Assembly (NCBI RefSeq): GCF_001905095.1
Contig: NZ_LWLS01000013.1
Location: forward strand, 127,339 to 191,338
Length of the DNA stretch: 64,000 nt
Source: Micromonospora sp. CB01531
GTDB taxonomy: Bacteria; Actinomycetota; Actinomycetes; Mycobacteriales; Micromonosporaceae
Reading direction: 5' to 3'
The position numbers and the translations under genes are program-made. Under the pieces are notes generated by a model, which was not told the origin of the DNA, did no database searches, and saw only the letters and a program-made list of their open reading frames with translations. Shown here piece by piece: positions 1 through 9,080 of the stretch; the stretch's first letter is position 1; every line of letters starts with the position of its first letter.

Positions 1-1089
1 GTGCGACTCGTGTCGCAGGCCGGCGGCCGTCTCCCGCTCCTTGTGCGTGTCGCGGTCGCCGGAGTTCTTCTCGTGGCCCGCGTACTGCCAGCTACGCTGC
101 CCGTACGTCTGGGTCTTCGGGTCGTAGCCGGAGAAGAGGCCGTCCAGGTCCTCGGTGTCGACGAACTCCTCGCTGACGACGGTCGCCGCGTTCGTGTACG
201 CCAGCACGTACTCCCGGAAGTCCAGCTCGTTCTCCAGGATGTGGCGCACGATGCCGCCCAGCAACGCGATGTCGGTACCCGCCCGGATCGGCAGGTAGGT
301 GTCGGCCAGCGCGCTGGTACGGGTGAACCGGGGATCGACGTGGAAGACCTTCGCGCCGCGCCGTTTGGCCTCCATCACCCACTGGAAACCCACCGGGTGG
401 GCCTCGGCCATGTTCGAGCCCTGGATGACGATGACGTCAGCGTTGGCGACGTCCTGCTGGAAGACCGTCGCGCCACCGCGACCGAAGCTGGTCCCCAGAC
501 CGGGGACAGTGGCGGAGTGTCAAATCCGCGCCTGATTCTCGATCTGTAGTGCGCCGAGCGCGGTGAAGAGCTTCTTGATGATGTAGTTCTCTTCGTTGTC
601 CAGCGTGGCGCCGCCGAGGCTGGCGATGCCCAGGGTGCGGTTCAACGCCCGTCCCTGCTCGTCGGTGTCCTCCCAGGTGGCGTCCCGCGCCGCGAGCACC
701 CGGTCGGCGATCATGTCCATCGCCGTGTCGAGGTCGAGGTCCTCCCACTCGGTCGCGTACGGCCGGCGGTAGCGGACGGTGGTCTGCCGCAGCGGACTGG
801 TGACCAGGTTCTTGCTGGCGGAGCCCTTCGGGCAGAGCCGGCCGCGGGAGATCGGGCTGTCCGGGTCACCCTCGATCTGGGCGACCTGGCCGTCCTTGAC
901 GAACACCCGCTGCCCGCAGCCCACCGCACAGTAGGGGCAGACCGAGCGCGCCATGCTGTCGGCGGTCTCGGTGCGCGCGGTCAGCGCCGCCGAACGGGCC
1001 GACTGGGCCGCCGCGCCCCGCGCGAGCGGGTCCGTGCCGGTGAGCTGCCGGTAGACCGGCCAACCCTCGATGAAGGTCTTCAGACCCAT
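1..1089 (-). CDS. Formate dehydrogenase alpha subunit, selenocysteine-containing (partial, C-terminus off the left edge)
   Basis: Molybdopterin oxidoreductase that oxidises formate to CO2. The 5' part is in the window. After the ATG at 1089, preceded by a GGGAGGGGG ribosome site, the protein shows the N-terminal 4Fe-4S motif CPYCAVGC...GRLCPKGS at about residues 60-95. The frame then reaches a TGA at 520-522, directly after ENQARI. Translation continues beyond it as HSATVPGLGTSFGRGG, the normal continuation of this family, down to base 1. The TGA therefore sits exactly where family members carry Cys or Sec, as residue 190, the ligand to molybdenum. A hairpin at the right distance (see SECIS) supports read-through as selenocysteine. 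No twin-arginine signal is visible in the N-terminus. An automatic caller would split this gene at 520. The selABCD genes would have to be elsewhere in the genome. Confidence 0.88.
491..522 (-). promoter_or_regulatory. Bacterial SECIS element for the UGA of formate dehydrogenase
   Basis: On the minus strand the UGA codon (520-522) is followed by 18 nt and then the loop GGUCU. The loop is closed by a perfect 6-bp stem, GUCCCC/GGGGAC (plus-strand 491-496 and 502-507). The spacing and the GGUCU loop match the fdhF element of Escherichia coli as I recall it (UGA, 18 nt, GGUCU), which SelB recognises. Seen: stem, loop and spacing. Inferred: SelB-dependent recoding. Confidence 0.82.
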
Positions 1090-1625
1090 CCCGCGACACC
1101 CCCTCCCCCGCTGGCGGATGCTGACCTCCTGAACATTAGGCCAGCCGCCGGGGCCCCGCGAGTCGAGTCGCGGATCATTTTCGGCAATCTTCAGCGTGGG
1201 GAAAACAGCGGCGCCCCGACCGGATGGCCGGGGCGCCGCTGGGCGTCGGTGTGCAGGTCGCCTCTCGGCGAGTGGCACGACGCGGCTCCAGCCGGACGGT
1301 ATTCCGCGAAGGCAATTTGGGTGAGGCCCGGGGACACTGGACACACCGACGCTCTGCACAACGGTACGAGGGGTGCCGTTCTTCCGCTGCGCTTCGTGAC
1401 CGCAGTCACCTGAGTTTTGGTGGTGGGGCTGGGTGCTCTTGCGGGCTGGTTGCTGCGGTGAGGTGGTTGCTGTTGTGGGCTGGGGGCGACCGTGCGTCGC
1501 GGTCTTCCTTTCTGGTACGACCTGCTGCCGTGGCCGTGGGCGCTGCTGCGCCAGTGCGCGCTTCGGGATCTTTGACGGTTCCGGTCAGCGCTGACGGGCG
1601 GCTGTCCAAGGTTCCGGAAACGGCT
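1090..1625. other. Non-coding interval upstream of formate dehydrogenase
   Basis: Apart from the inverted repeat at 1206-1241, I see no convincing gene here. The open frames are low-complexity Arg/Pro/Ala-rich shadows without family resemblance. The promoter of the formate dehydrogenase gene should lie in the first 150 bases, but no clear -35/-10 pair stands out. Confidence 0.5.
1206..1241. terminator. Strong inverted repeat, possible bidirectional terminator
   Basis: A perfect 13-bp stem (CAGCGGCGCCCCG and its complement) encloses a 10-nt loop. There is no U-tract on either side. It lies between the formate dehydrogenase start and the secreted lysozyme-like gene, so it may insulate the two units. 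Confidence 0.5.
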
Positions 1626-1659
1626 GCTGGCCGGCACCCGCGTTCGGGTGCCGGCCAGC
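1626..1659 (-). terminator. Terminator of the secreted lysozyme-like gene
   Basis: A perfect 15-bp stem (GCTGGCCGGCACCCG and its complement) with a CGTT tetraloop lies 41 nt past the stop codon of the minus-strand gene that ends at 1701. It has the GC-rich, U-poor form common in actinobacteria. Confidence 0.75.
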
Positions 1660-1700
1660 GGCTTGTGCGTGTTCTTCAGTTGGTCAGCTGATCAGGTGGG

Positions 1701-2285
1701 TCAGCTGTTCCAGTGCTGGGCGACCAGGTCAGCGGCCTGCTGCTCCCACTGGGCGTAGGCGTCCGGGTAGGCCGACACCTGCACCGTCTGCGCGGCCTTG
1801 GTCAGCGGCATGTCCTGCCACCCGTCGACCTGCTTCAGACCCTTCTCAAACGCCAGGGTCGCGTACTCCGGGTCCGTGATCTGCTCCGGCGTACCCCAAC
1901 CCGAGCTCGGGCGCTGCTGGAACAGGCCCAGCGAGTCATGGTCATTCTTGTCGCCGAGGTGGCCCAGGTTCTCCAGCTTCGACTCCTGCAGACTCGTGGC
2001 GATCGAGATCACCGCGGCCCGCTCCGGCAGCCCGGCCTTCTTCGTCGCGGCGATGATCGCCTTCGCATTCGCGGTCTGCTCGTCGTTCAGGGTGATCTTC
2101 GACTGGGCGCCCTGCACACCATGCGGCACCAGCTTGCCCATGTCCGGCTTGTCGGCCTGCACCGCCGCCACCGGGTTGGCGTGCACCGGCTCAGCAGCGT
2201 GAGCGGCGATCGGACCGGCGAACACACCACCGGTGAAAGCCAGACCAGCAACACCAAGAACACTCTTACGCAGCATCGAATTCAT
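1701..2285 (-). CDS. Secreted lysozyme-like / transglycosylase-like protein
   Basis: A 194-residue exported protein. The N-terminus has a signal peptide: a basic start (MNSMLRK), a hydrophobic core and an AHA-A cleavage site near residue 30. The C-terminal half carries the AVISIATSLQESKLENLGHL and DSLGLFQQRPSSGWG motifs typical of a small actinobacterial lysozyme-like fold. A catalytic Glu in LQES is plausible. It probably acts outside the cell on peptidoglycan. The start at 2285 was chosen for its GGAG ribosome site and the signal peptide directly after it; a longer start at 2315 adds only non-signal residues. It is a single gene with its own terminator at 1626-1659. The exact enzymatic activity is unproven. 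Confidence 0.75.
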   Translation of the reverse strand: MNSMLRKSVLGVAGLAFTGGVFAGPIAAHAAEPVHANPVAAVQADKPDMGKLVPHGVQGAQSKITLNDEQTANAKAIIAATKKAGLPERAAVISIATSLQESKLENLGHLGDKNDHDSLGLFQQRPSSGWGTPEQITDPEYATLAFEKGLKQVDGWQDMPLTKAAQTVQVSAYPDAYAQWEQQAADLVAQHWNS

Positions 2286-2443
2286 GACGAAAGCTCCATT
2301 CGGGGGTTGGCGCACACACCGATGGGGGTCGGCTACATGTGCGCAAGCACCGTCAGGCGCTCAAACAAAAGAGGGGAAAGTCTTCGACCGGCTGGCTCGC
2401 GGGGCAACGGGGGATCGCCTCTTCGCGGCGCCGGGACCATATC

Positions 2444-2559
2444 CAACGACCGGCGGCCCGCCAACATTCCGGCCTGGCCATCCCACCACACCGGGCGGCT
2501 TCCTCGGTCGCGAGTCATCTGCAACGACCGGCGGCCCACCAACATTCCGGGCCTGGCCA
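2444..2559. repeat. Direct repeat pair, about 37 bp
   Basis: A 37-38 bp unit occurs at 2444-2480 and 2522-2559, differing by one substitution and one indel (core CGACCGGCGGCCC, then CCAACATTCCGG and CCTGGCCA). The period is 78 bp. A weaker third relative begins near 2600. Confidence 0.7.
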
Positions 2560-2704
2560 CCCCGGCCTGCGGGGCGCCTTACTCGGCCGTGCACCCGTGT
2601 TCAACGACCCCCGGCCGCCAGAGATTCCAGGCAGAGGATGCCGACCGTCACCGCAAACCGGACACCACCCACCACAACCCCCGGCCAAGTGGCCGACCCC
2701 CTCC

Positions 2705-2810
2705 GTTGATCCACTCCAGATCCCGCAAACGGGGCATCGCCGACCACAACGCTCGGGCGGGCGGCCGGCAACCCCCGTAGATCCACTCCACGTACCGCAT
2801 GAGCGGTATC
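2705..2810. repeat. Degenerate direct repeat pair, about 34 bp
   Basis: Two related 34-bp units at 2705-2738 and 2777-2810 share the core GATCCACTCCA and a following CCGCA..GG..ATC. They are about three-quarters identical with a 72-bp period. Together with the pair at 2444-2559 they make this intergenic stretch repeat-rich. Confidence 0.5.
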
Positions 2811-3373
2811 CGGCACCCGCGACACCACCACATACCGCACACCGAGTCGATCACCGCCCCGGCACAACAAACGAGGCGACACTTTCAGGGAAAGTGGCCC
2901 CAGAACGCCGCGAGGGCCCACCTTCGGCGAAAGCGCGCCCTGAGCACCCACCCCGGCAGACCGAAGACAGGCCAGCCACGACCGGCCAACCAGGGCGAGC
3001 CCCAGCCCGCACCCCGAGGCACGAGTCACGCAGCCCGCCCCGCCCACCCACGATTGGGTATCAGCTACGCCTCGCATCCGGTCGGGACGGCGAATGCGCA
3101 CGACGTACACCGGACGCGAACCACGCAGACCGCACACCCGAACGGCGCCGGACCACGACCCGGGTGTGGCCCGCCGTGACCGGCGAAGGGATCAAGCCTG
3201 ACCGCCGGGAGCCGGGCACGGCGGGCCACACCCCAACCGCAACCAAGGACAGCAGCGGCCCGTGGCGGGGCGCAGGCCGCACCCCAACGGCGACAGCGAC
3301 CCGTGACGGGCACGGCGGGCCACATCCGCACCACATCGACGAACAGGACATCGGGAAAACCGGAGACAGGGGT

Positions 3374-3388
3374 TACCCTGACAGCATG
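3374..3388 (+). promoter_or_regulatory. Possible leaderless promoter of the AbiEii pair
   Basis: A TACCCT hexamer (TANNNT) ends about 7 nt before the ATG at 3386, and there is no Shine-Dalgarno sequence in front of the ATG. This arrangement is common for leaderless actinobacterial transcripts. It is a suggestion from spacing only. Confidence 0.35.
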
Positions 3389-3712
3389 TCGGTCGTCACC
3401 AGCGCGTACCTCGCCCGCCCCGGGCGTCCCGCCGTGGTGACCCGCACCCTCGCCGAGCTCACCGGCCCCACCCGCGGCATCGTCGAGCTGCCGGTACGGC
3501 TGATGTGGAGCAGCGAGCGTGCCTTCGATCTCGGCGAGCCGGACGACCTGCTCTGGATGTACGAGAACGTGCTGCGGGAGACCACCCGCGTCGACGACCT
3601 GCGCGAGCTGATCGACGGGCGGACGTTGCGCCGGGTGTGGCGGCGGTTGAACCTGCCCCGGGGCGTCCGCCTGGCCTGGGAGAGCCGGCACCGGGACCTG
3701 CGTACCGCGTGA
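3386..3712 (+). CDS. Small partner protein of an AbiEii-type nucleotidyltransferase
   Basis: A 108-residue protein of unknown fold, rich in charged residues (WSSERAFDLGEPDDLLWMYENVLRE, shown in part). It ends at a TGA that overlaps the GTG of the nucleotidyltransferase by 4 bp, so the two are translationally coupled. By position it could be the antitoxin half of a toxin-antitoxin pair. I see no clear helix-turn-helix like that of canonical AbiEi, so the role is inferred from its neighbour alone. Confidence 0.6.
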   Translation: MSVVTSAYLARPGRPAVVTRTLAELTGPTRGIVELPVRLMWSSERAFDLGEPDDLLWMYENVLRETTRVDDLRELIDGRTLRRVWRRLNLPRGVRLAWESRHRDLRTA

Positions 3713-4362
3713 GCCATCTGCACGACTTCTACCGGGACGTGGCCCGGGTGGCCCTCGCTGCCGCCGGGCCGCACCGGTTCGTGCTCGGCGGCGGCGTGGC
3801 GTGGGCGGCGCACGGCCTGGTCACCCGCCCCACCGAGGACGTGGACCTGTTCGCGGACGTGGAGGGCGCCGCCGCCGCGGCGGCGGCCGGGGTGCGGGCC
3901 GCGCTGGAGCGGGCCGGCTATCAGGTGGTGGACGCGGATCCGGGCAGCGAGCTGGCGGAGCTCTTCGACGGCTTCGACCGGGACATGCGGGACTTCGTGG
4001 TGAGCCGGGACGGCCGGCAGATCCGGCTCAGCCTGGCCCGGCTGGACCGGTACCGCAGCCCGGTGGTGATGGACCTGGGTCCGGTGATGGACGTCCGCGA
4101 CCTGATCGCCAACAAGACCGCCGCGCTGGTCAACCGCCGGGAGGTACGCGACTTCATCGACGTCTCCGCCGCCCTGGACCGGTACGACGTGACGGAGCTG
4201 CTGGCGCTGGCCCGGCAGGTGGATCCGGCGCTGGACCTCGAGGACGTCCGGGCGGCGGGCCGCTACCTGGACGAGGTGCCGGACCGGCGGTTCAGCCGCT
4301 ACGGGCTGGACGCCGACCAGGTGGCCGAGGTGCGCCGCCGGATGGCCGCCTGGCCCCGCTGA
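3709..4362 (+). CDS. Nucleotidyltransferase, AbiEii/AbiGii toxin family-like
   Basis: A 217-residue protein with the nucleotidyltransferase signature near the N-terminus: GGGVAWAAHG followed by TEDVDLF, which supplies the acidic metal-binding residues. A later DLIANKTAAL...RDFIDV segment matches the second conserved block of this family (K plus RDxxD). AbiEii proteins transfer nucleotides to RNA or protein targets and act as the toxin of type IV toxin-antitoxin systems. Related proteins are also plain nucleotidyltransferases of unknown role. The GTG start at 3709 overlaps the stop of the upstream small gene. The next gene is convergent and is cut at its 3' end. Confidence 0.72.
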   Translation: MSHLHDFYRDVARVALAAAGPHRFVLGGGVAWAAHGLVTRPTEDVDLFADVEGAAAAAAAGVRAALERAGYQVVDADPGSELAELFDGFDRDMRDFVVSRDGRQIRLSLARLDRYRSPVVMDLGPVMDVRDLIANKTAALVNRREVRDFIDVSAALDRYDVTELLALARQVDPALDLEDVRAAGRYLDEVPDRRFSRYGLDADQVAEVRRRMAAWPR

Positions 4363-6025
4363 CCGGGCAGTTCCGGCTGCGCCTCACCGGGTGAGCTTGC
4401 CGCCAGTAACCCCGAGGATCTCCCCCGTCACGTAGCTGGACTCCTGTGAGGCGAAGAAGACGTACGCGGGGGCGAGCTCGGCCGGCTGGCCGGGGCGGCC
4501 CGACCTGGGTGGTGGCGACCCTGTAGTACTTGCCCGTCCCGGGTTGTGCCTGGATCGCCGCGGTGATCTTCTCGGTGTCGTCGGCGCTCAACGCTCGCGG
4601 CGCGGTGTTGAGGGCAGGGCCGGTTCCGCGCGGTGGGGCGAAGGTGTCGATGACGACGTCGGCGGCGGCGTGGTCCTTGGCGATCTGCACCTGGTTCAGT
4701 GAAGCGGCCACGCCGACGGCGAAGGTGACCGTGGCCGCGCCGAACATGATCGCGGCGAGCACCGCGGCGGCACGGGCGGGCCGGGCGAACGGGTGGGCCA
4801 GTCCGAGGCTGACCGGTCGCGGCAGCGGGAGCCGGGCGGTCAGCCGGGCCGCCCATTGCCCGCGGCCGGGGCGGGGCGTACGTCCGACGGCGATCGCATC
4901 GACGGTGCGGAGCCGGCCGGCCCGTAGCGCCGCGGCCCACGCGGTCAGCGTCACCATGCCCAGCGCGCCGACGACCACGACGGCGTCGACCCACCAGGTG
5001 ACGCCGGCGGTGGTCGTGCCGTAGAGCTGATCGGTGTCGGCCAGTACTGGGATGGTCAGGAGATTCCCGGCCACGACCCCGGTCGCGATGCCGACCGCGG
5101 CCGGAAGCAGCGCCTGGGTCACGTAGGCCCGCACGACCTGCGCGGGAGTGAACCCGATGGCCTTGAGGACGCCGATGCGTCGCGTTGCGGTGCCGACCGC
5201 GCCGGCGATCACGGTGCCGACGACGAGCACGGACATGACCAGGCCCAGTATCCCGAACGCGACCAGGAACGGCAGGAACAGCGCGACTTCGCGCTCGTTG
5301 GCGTCCTTGACGGTGAGCCACGATTGCGCCCCGGCCAGCGCCGGCGATCCGACGAGGGCGACCACCGCCGCCTGACCCCGGTCGACGTGCGCGGCGGTGC
5401 TCGCCTCAGCGAAGCGGTAGAGCATCTGGTACCCGCCGGTCGCGCCGGATGCGGCCAACGTGGCGATGTCGGACGGTGACACCCAGGCGTCGGCGGTACG
5501 GGTGACCGACCGGGCGACGCCGACCACCGTCAGCGTCGGCTGCCCCGGCAGGTCGGGAAAGCGCAGGACGGTATCCAGCGGGGACGGCCCGACGGGGTAG
5601 TCGGCGGAGAGCACGATCTGGCCGGGGCGGTTCACCCACCGTCCCTGGCTCAGCGGCACGCGGTCCACTTCTCCGCCGGGCGTCGTGCGGCCGACGATCG
5701 TCATCGGCGGCAGGTCGATGTCGGCGGTGGCATCGCGTGGCGCGGCGGTCGCGGTGGGGAACGGGCCGGCGGCCGCGATGACACCGGTGGTCCGCGCGGA
5801 GGCCGCCAGCCGCGCGGGCGTCGTCTTGGCCGCGTCGAACTGCGCCGTGAGGTGCGCGCCGTGCTGCTGGGTGAACGCGCGGTCGAACGGCCCGCTGGAG
5901 GCGGCCACCAGGGATCCGCCGAGCACCGAAGCGGTCACCGTCATCATCGTGGCCAGCCCGATCACCACGGTCTGTATCCGGCGGCGTGCCACGCCGGAGC
6001 GCACCACGCGGCCCATCGCGCTCAT
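4292..6025 (-). CDS. ABC transporter permease (FtsX/MacB-like), 3' end lost and fused to foreign sequence
   Basis: Membrane permease of an exporter. The start ATG at 6025 overlaps the stop of the ATPase gene (ATGA). After a first membrane segment ([20 protein letters not shown]) comes a periplasmic-type domain, then the FtsX block near residues 270-375 with several helices and the conserved [16 protein letters not shown] motif. A second membrane block begins at [17 protein letters not shown]. Homology stops after [10 protein letters not shown] at about base 4503. The remaining codons down to 4292 read out of frame through an SDR stub and into the neighbouring gene. Proteins of this kind normally continue several hundred residues with a second FtsX block, so the product is probably non-functional or altered. 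Confidence 0.78.
   Translation of the reverse strand: MSAMGRVVRSGVARRRIQTVVIGLATMMTVTASVLGGSLVAASSGPFDRAFTQQHGAHLTAQFDAAKTTPARLAASARTTGVIAAAGPFPTATAAPRDATADIDLPPMTIVGRTTPGGEVDRVPLSQGRWVNRPGQIVLSADYPVGPSPLDTVLRFPDLPGQPTLTVVGVARSVTRTADAWVSPSDIATLAASGATGGYQMLYRFAEASTAAHVDRGQAAVVALVGSPALAGAQSWLTVKDANEREVALFLPFLVAFGILGLVMSVLVVGTVIAGAVGTATRRIGVLKAIGFTPAQVVRAYVTQALLPAAVGIATGVVAGNLLTIPVLADTDQLYGTTTAGVTWWVDAVVVVGALGMVTLTAWAAALRAGRLRTVDAIAVGRTPRPGRGQWAARLTARLPLPRPVSLGLAHPFARPARAAAVLAAIMFGAATVTFAVGVAASLNQVQIAKDHAAADVVIDTFAPPRGTGPALNTAPRALSADDTEKITAAIQAQPGTGKYYRVATTQVGPPRPAGRARPRVRLLRLTGVQLRDGGDPRGYWRQAHPVRRSRNCPVSGARRPSGGAPRPPGRRPARSG
4385..4502 (-). pseudogene. C-terminal remnant of a short-chain dehydrogenase (SDR)
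   Basis: Read in the frame ending with TGA at 4385-4387, the sequence gives [20 protein letters not shown], then [14 protein letters not shown]. This is the highly characteristic C-terminus of general-stress-type SDR oxidoreductases. Nothing of the rest of that enzyme (cofactor loop, SxxxYxxxK) is present. Directly upstream of about 4503 the DNA changes to ABC permease sequence. It is therefore the 3' stub left by a deletion or recombination. Confidence 0.8.
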
Positions 6026-6726
6026 CGGGCCCGCCCCACGGTGACAGCTCGGGTTTTGTCGGCGACGACCCGGCCGTCCACGAGTCGGATCGTGCGGGTT
6101 GCGCACGACTGCGCCAGGGCCAGGTCGTGCGTGACCAGGACGATCGTCTGGCCGTCGGCGTGCAGGTCGTTGAGCAGCCGCTTGACCTCGTCACCGGAGG
6201 CGGTGTCCAGCGCGCCGGTCGGTTCGTCGGCCAGCAACAGCGTTGGCCGGTTCATCAACGCCCTGGCTACGGCGACGCGTTGCCGTTCGCCGCCGGAGAG
6301 TCGGCCGGGATAGGCGGCGGCGTGCCGGGCAACGCCGAGCGCGTCCAGCAGTTCCTCGGCGCGGAGGCGGGCCGCACCGCGCGTCATGCCGGACAGCTGC
6401 GCGGGCAGGACGACGTTGTCGATGACGGTCAGGTCGTCGAGCAGGTTGAAGAACTGGAACACCATGCCGATCTTGTCGCGCCGGTAGCGGGCCGAGCCCG
6501 CCTCGTTGAGCTTGTCGACGCGTACGCCGTCCACGGTCACGGTGCCGCCGCTCGGCCGGTCCAGACCCGCGATCAGGTTGAGCAGCGTGGACTTGCCGCT
6601 GCCGGAGGGCCCGAGGACGGCGACCGCCTCGCCGGGCGCGATGCTCAGCATCGTGTGATGCAGTGCGGGCGGCCCGTCGTCGTATCGGCGCGTTACGTCG
6701 TGCAGCTCGATGGCTGGCACGGTCAT
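6022..6726 (-). CDS. ABC transporter ATP-binding protein (MacB/LolD-type)
   Basis: A 234-residue ATPase. Walker A is GPSGSGKST at about residues 39-47, the Q-loop is FQFFNLL, the signature is LSGGERQRVAVARAL, Walker B is LLLADEP followed by TGALD, and the switch His is in VTHD. It powers the permease encoded directly downstream with a 4-bp overlap. Systems of this type export peptides, antibiotics or lipoproteins. A two-component system is encoded divergently 222 bp away, an arrangement typical of sensing-and-detoxification modules in actinobacteria, so its histidine kinase and LuxR-type regulator probably control this operon. With the permease truncated, the system may be dead in this strain. 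Confidence 0.9.
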   Translation of the reverse strand: MTVPAIELHDVTRRYDDGPPALHHTMLSIAPGEAVAVLGPSGSGKSTLLNLIAGLDRPSGGTVTVDGVRVDKLNEAGSARYRRDKIGMVFQFFNLLDDLTVIDNVVLPAQLSGMTRGAARLRAEELLDALGVARHAAAYPGRLSGGERQRVAVARALMNRPTLLLADEPTGALDTASGDEVKRLLNDLHADGQTIVLVTHDLALAQSCATRTIRLVDGRVVADKTRAVTVGRAR

Positions 6727-6948
6727 CGTCGTCTCCCTCGGCTTGCTGATGCGCTGGTGGACGACGCTAGGCGCGGTCGGTATCCGGACTCGTCGGCCCG
6801 GCGAGCGATCTTCGGCAGCCCTGCGGGATGACGGCGATGCAGGTCATCCTTACGGCCTACGCTCTCGGCGTGAGCCCAGTGGATCTTCAGACCGATGCCG
6901 TCGGCCGTGGCGCAGGGCCAGAATGGGCCGGGTGACAAGGTGGCATCG

Positions 6949-8273
6949 ATGACGCACCAGCTGCGGGCATGGTTGGGTCAGCTGCTGCGCCCATCGGGTC
7001 CGTTGCCACGGCTCTCCCGGCGCACCCACGTCTTCGACGCGGTCCTCGCGCTCGGCCTCGGTCTCGTCGCGATCCGGGCGAGCTACGGCGTGTCCTCTAT
7101 CGCCGTCACCGGGGACATCGCCGTGCCGGGACGGCCGGATCCCCCGGAACCACCGATCCCGCTGGAACCGGCGGGCACCCTCGCGGCGAACGTTCCGGCG
7201 CTGGCCCAGCATCACCTCATCTGGGCGATCGTGATGCTGCTCATCGCGGCGCCACTGGCGGTGCGCCGCCGCTATCCGTTGGCGGCGCTCTGGATCGTCA
7301 TGGGCACGGCCGTGGCGGTGGCCACGGTGACGGACGACCGCGCCACGCTGAGATTCTCGTTCTACGCCTGCGTCATTGCCGCGTACAGCGCGGCGGTCTA
7401 CAGCCCGTACCGGCTTCCCGCGTTGGCGAGCCAGTCCGCAGCGGCCCTGCTGTACACCAGCTTCAGGCATCGTCGGCTTTGCCCACCGTCTCCGCCGATG
7501 CCGTCCCTTTCCTGGTGCTGATCCCCATCGCCATCGCGACCGACGGGCTGCGCAGGTGGCGGCGCCGGGCCGAAGAGGAACGCGCGCGGACGGCCGCGCT
7601 GCAACGCGAACGGCAGGAGGCCCTCCGCCACGCTGCCGAACAGGAACGCGCCCGCATCGCCCGGGAACTGCACGACGTCGTGACGCACAACGTGAGCATG
7701 ATGGTCATCCAGGCCGGCGCCGCTCGCAGGGTGATGGCAGCGGACCAGGAGCAGGCCCGCGAGGCGTTGCTTGCGGTCGAGGCGGGCGGCCGGGCGGCGA
7801 TGTCCGAGCTGCGTCACGTGATGGGGCTGCTGACGATGAACGCCGACGGCGCGGATCCGGCCGGCTCTGCCGACCTCGCACCCCAGCCCGGCCTCGACCG
7901 GCTCGACGCGCTCGTCGCGGGCGTACGGGTCAGCGGCGTTCCGGTCCAGCTACGCGTGGCCGGGCAGCCGCGTCCCGTGCCGGAGGGGATCCAGCTGGCG
8001 GCCTACCGGGTAGTGCAGGAGGCGCTGACCAACACCGTCAAGTATGCGGCCGGCGCGTCCGCGACTGTCGTCGTCGACTACCACGCCGACCACCTGCGCG
8101 TAGAGGTGGTCAACGGCAGCGGTGCACCGCGCGGGCCGGCAGCGACCGGCAGCGGGCGCGGGTTGATCGGGCTTCGGGAACGGCTTGCCGTCTACGGTGG
8201 AACCCTGCTCGCCGGTCCACGCCCCACCGGCGGCTACCGCGTCCGCGCGCAGATCCCCTTGGAGGCCCCGTGA
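6949..8273 (+). pseudogene. Sensor histidine kinase (HisKA_3 type), single-base frameshift
   Basis: The N-terminal frame from ATG 6949 encodes several membrane helices (FDAVLALGLGLVAIR; HHLIWAIVMLLIAAPLAV; FSFYACVIAAYSAAV). Near 7470 the coding frame changes by one base, consistent with loss of one nucleotide. The new frame continues seamlessly (LPTVSADAVPFLVLIPIAIA) into the dimerisation box with the phospho-acceptor His in ARELHDVVTHNVSMM, and on to the ATPase N box (VQEALTNTVKYA) and G box (GRGLIGLRERL). All domains are present, so either the gene was inactivated recently or the base was missed in sequencing. It overlaps the response regulator start by 4 bp. Confidence 0.8.
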
Positions 8274-8947
8274 CCCTGCCGCTACGTGTCGTGATCGCCG
8301 ACGACCAGGCACTGGTCCGGGCCGGCTTCCGGATGATTCTGACCAGCGACGGCGTCGACGTGGTCGCCGAGGCCACCAACGGCAGCGAAGCGGTCGATGC
8401 CGTCCGGCGCACCCGCCCTGACGTGGTCCTCATGGACATTCGAATGCCCGAACTGGACGGCTTGGAGGCCACCCGGCGCATCCTCAGCGGCGCCGTCGCC
8501 GACCAGCCAAGCGTGATCATGCTGACGACCTTCGACCTCGACGAGTACGTGTACGCGGCGCTGACCGCTGGAGCCAACGGATTTCTCCTCAAAGACGTCA
8601 GCCCTGAACACCTGCTTGCCGCTGTCCGGTTGGTCCGCACCGGCGACGCGCTCCTCGCGCCCGCGATCACCCGCCGCCTTGTCGAACGATTCGCCCGCCG
8701 CCACCACAGCGAGACGCCCATGATTCCCCGCGACCTGGCCGCCCTGACCGCACGCGAGCTCGATGTCCTGCGCCTGCTGGCCGAGGGCCTCAACAACGCC
8801 GAAATCGCTGACCGCCTCACCGTCTCCGAATCGACCGTCAAGACCCACGTTGCCCACATTCTCGCCAAGCTCGGACTTCGCGACCGCGTCCAAGCCGTCG
8901 TCCTCGCCTACCAAACGGGGCTTATCAACCCGGCAACATCGCCATAG
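8270..8947 (+). CDS. Two-component response regulator, NarL/LuxR family
   Basis: A 225-residue regulator. The receiver domain (residues 1-125) has the acidic pair DD near residue 10, the phospho-acceptor Asp in DVVLMDIRMP, the conserved Thr in MLTTFD and the Lys in LLKDVSP. The C-terminal LuxR-type helix-turn-helix reads LTARELDVLRLLAEG and ESTVKTHVAHILAKLGL. The GTG start at 8270 overlaps the kinase stop. It is the cognate partner of the kinase upstream and likely controls the divergent ABC exporter operon. Confidence 0.92.
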   Translation: MTLPLRVVIADDQALVRAGFRMILTSDGVDVVAEATNGSEAVDAVRRTRPDVVLMDIRMPELDGLEATRRILSGAVADQPSVIMLTTFDLDEYVYAALTAGANGFLLKDVSPEHLLAAVRLVRTGDALLAPAITRRLVERFARRHHSETPMIPRDLAALTARELDVLRLLAEGLNNAEIADRLTVSESTVKTHVAHILAKLGLRDRVQAVVLAYQTGLINPATSP

Positions 8948-9080
8948 CCCGCCTTGACATGGGCCGCCGGATGGCTCACGCTACGCTCGCTGTTCTGAAC
9001 GACTCGTCGATGGTCGGGTGCGCCGCGAAGCACCACTCCCCCATGAACGTTGATCCTCGGAGCGTGAGCGCTCCCGTCCG

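Larger units (their letters stand above)
2286..3385. other. 1.1-kb repeat-rich stretch without a recognisable gene
   Basis: The long open frames here are Arg/Pro/His-rich low-complexity translations with no domain I recognise, so I do not call a gene. The stretch contains the two repeat pairs listed separately. Its 3' end carries the probable promoter of the AbiEii pair. Confidence 0.55.

Noticed and set aside
1..549. A plus-strand 182-codon gene at the left edge.
   Set aside because: It is the antisense of the formate dehydrogenase after its UGA and has no family resemblance.
2444..2810. CRISPR array.
   Set aside because: Only two degenerate copies of each unit, spacing of 72-78 bp period with related rather than unique spacers, and no cas genes nearby.
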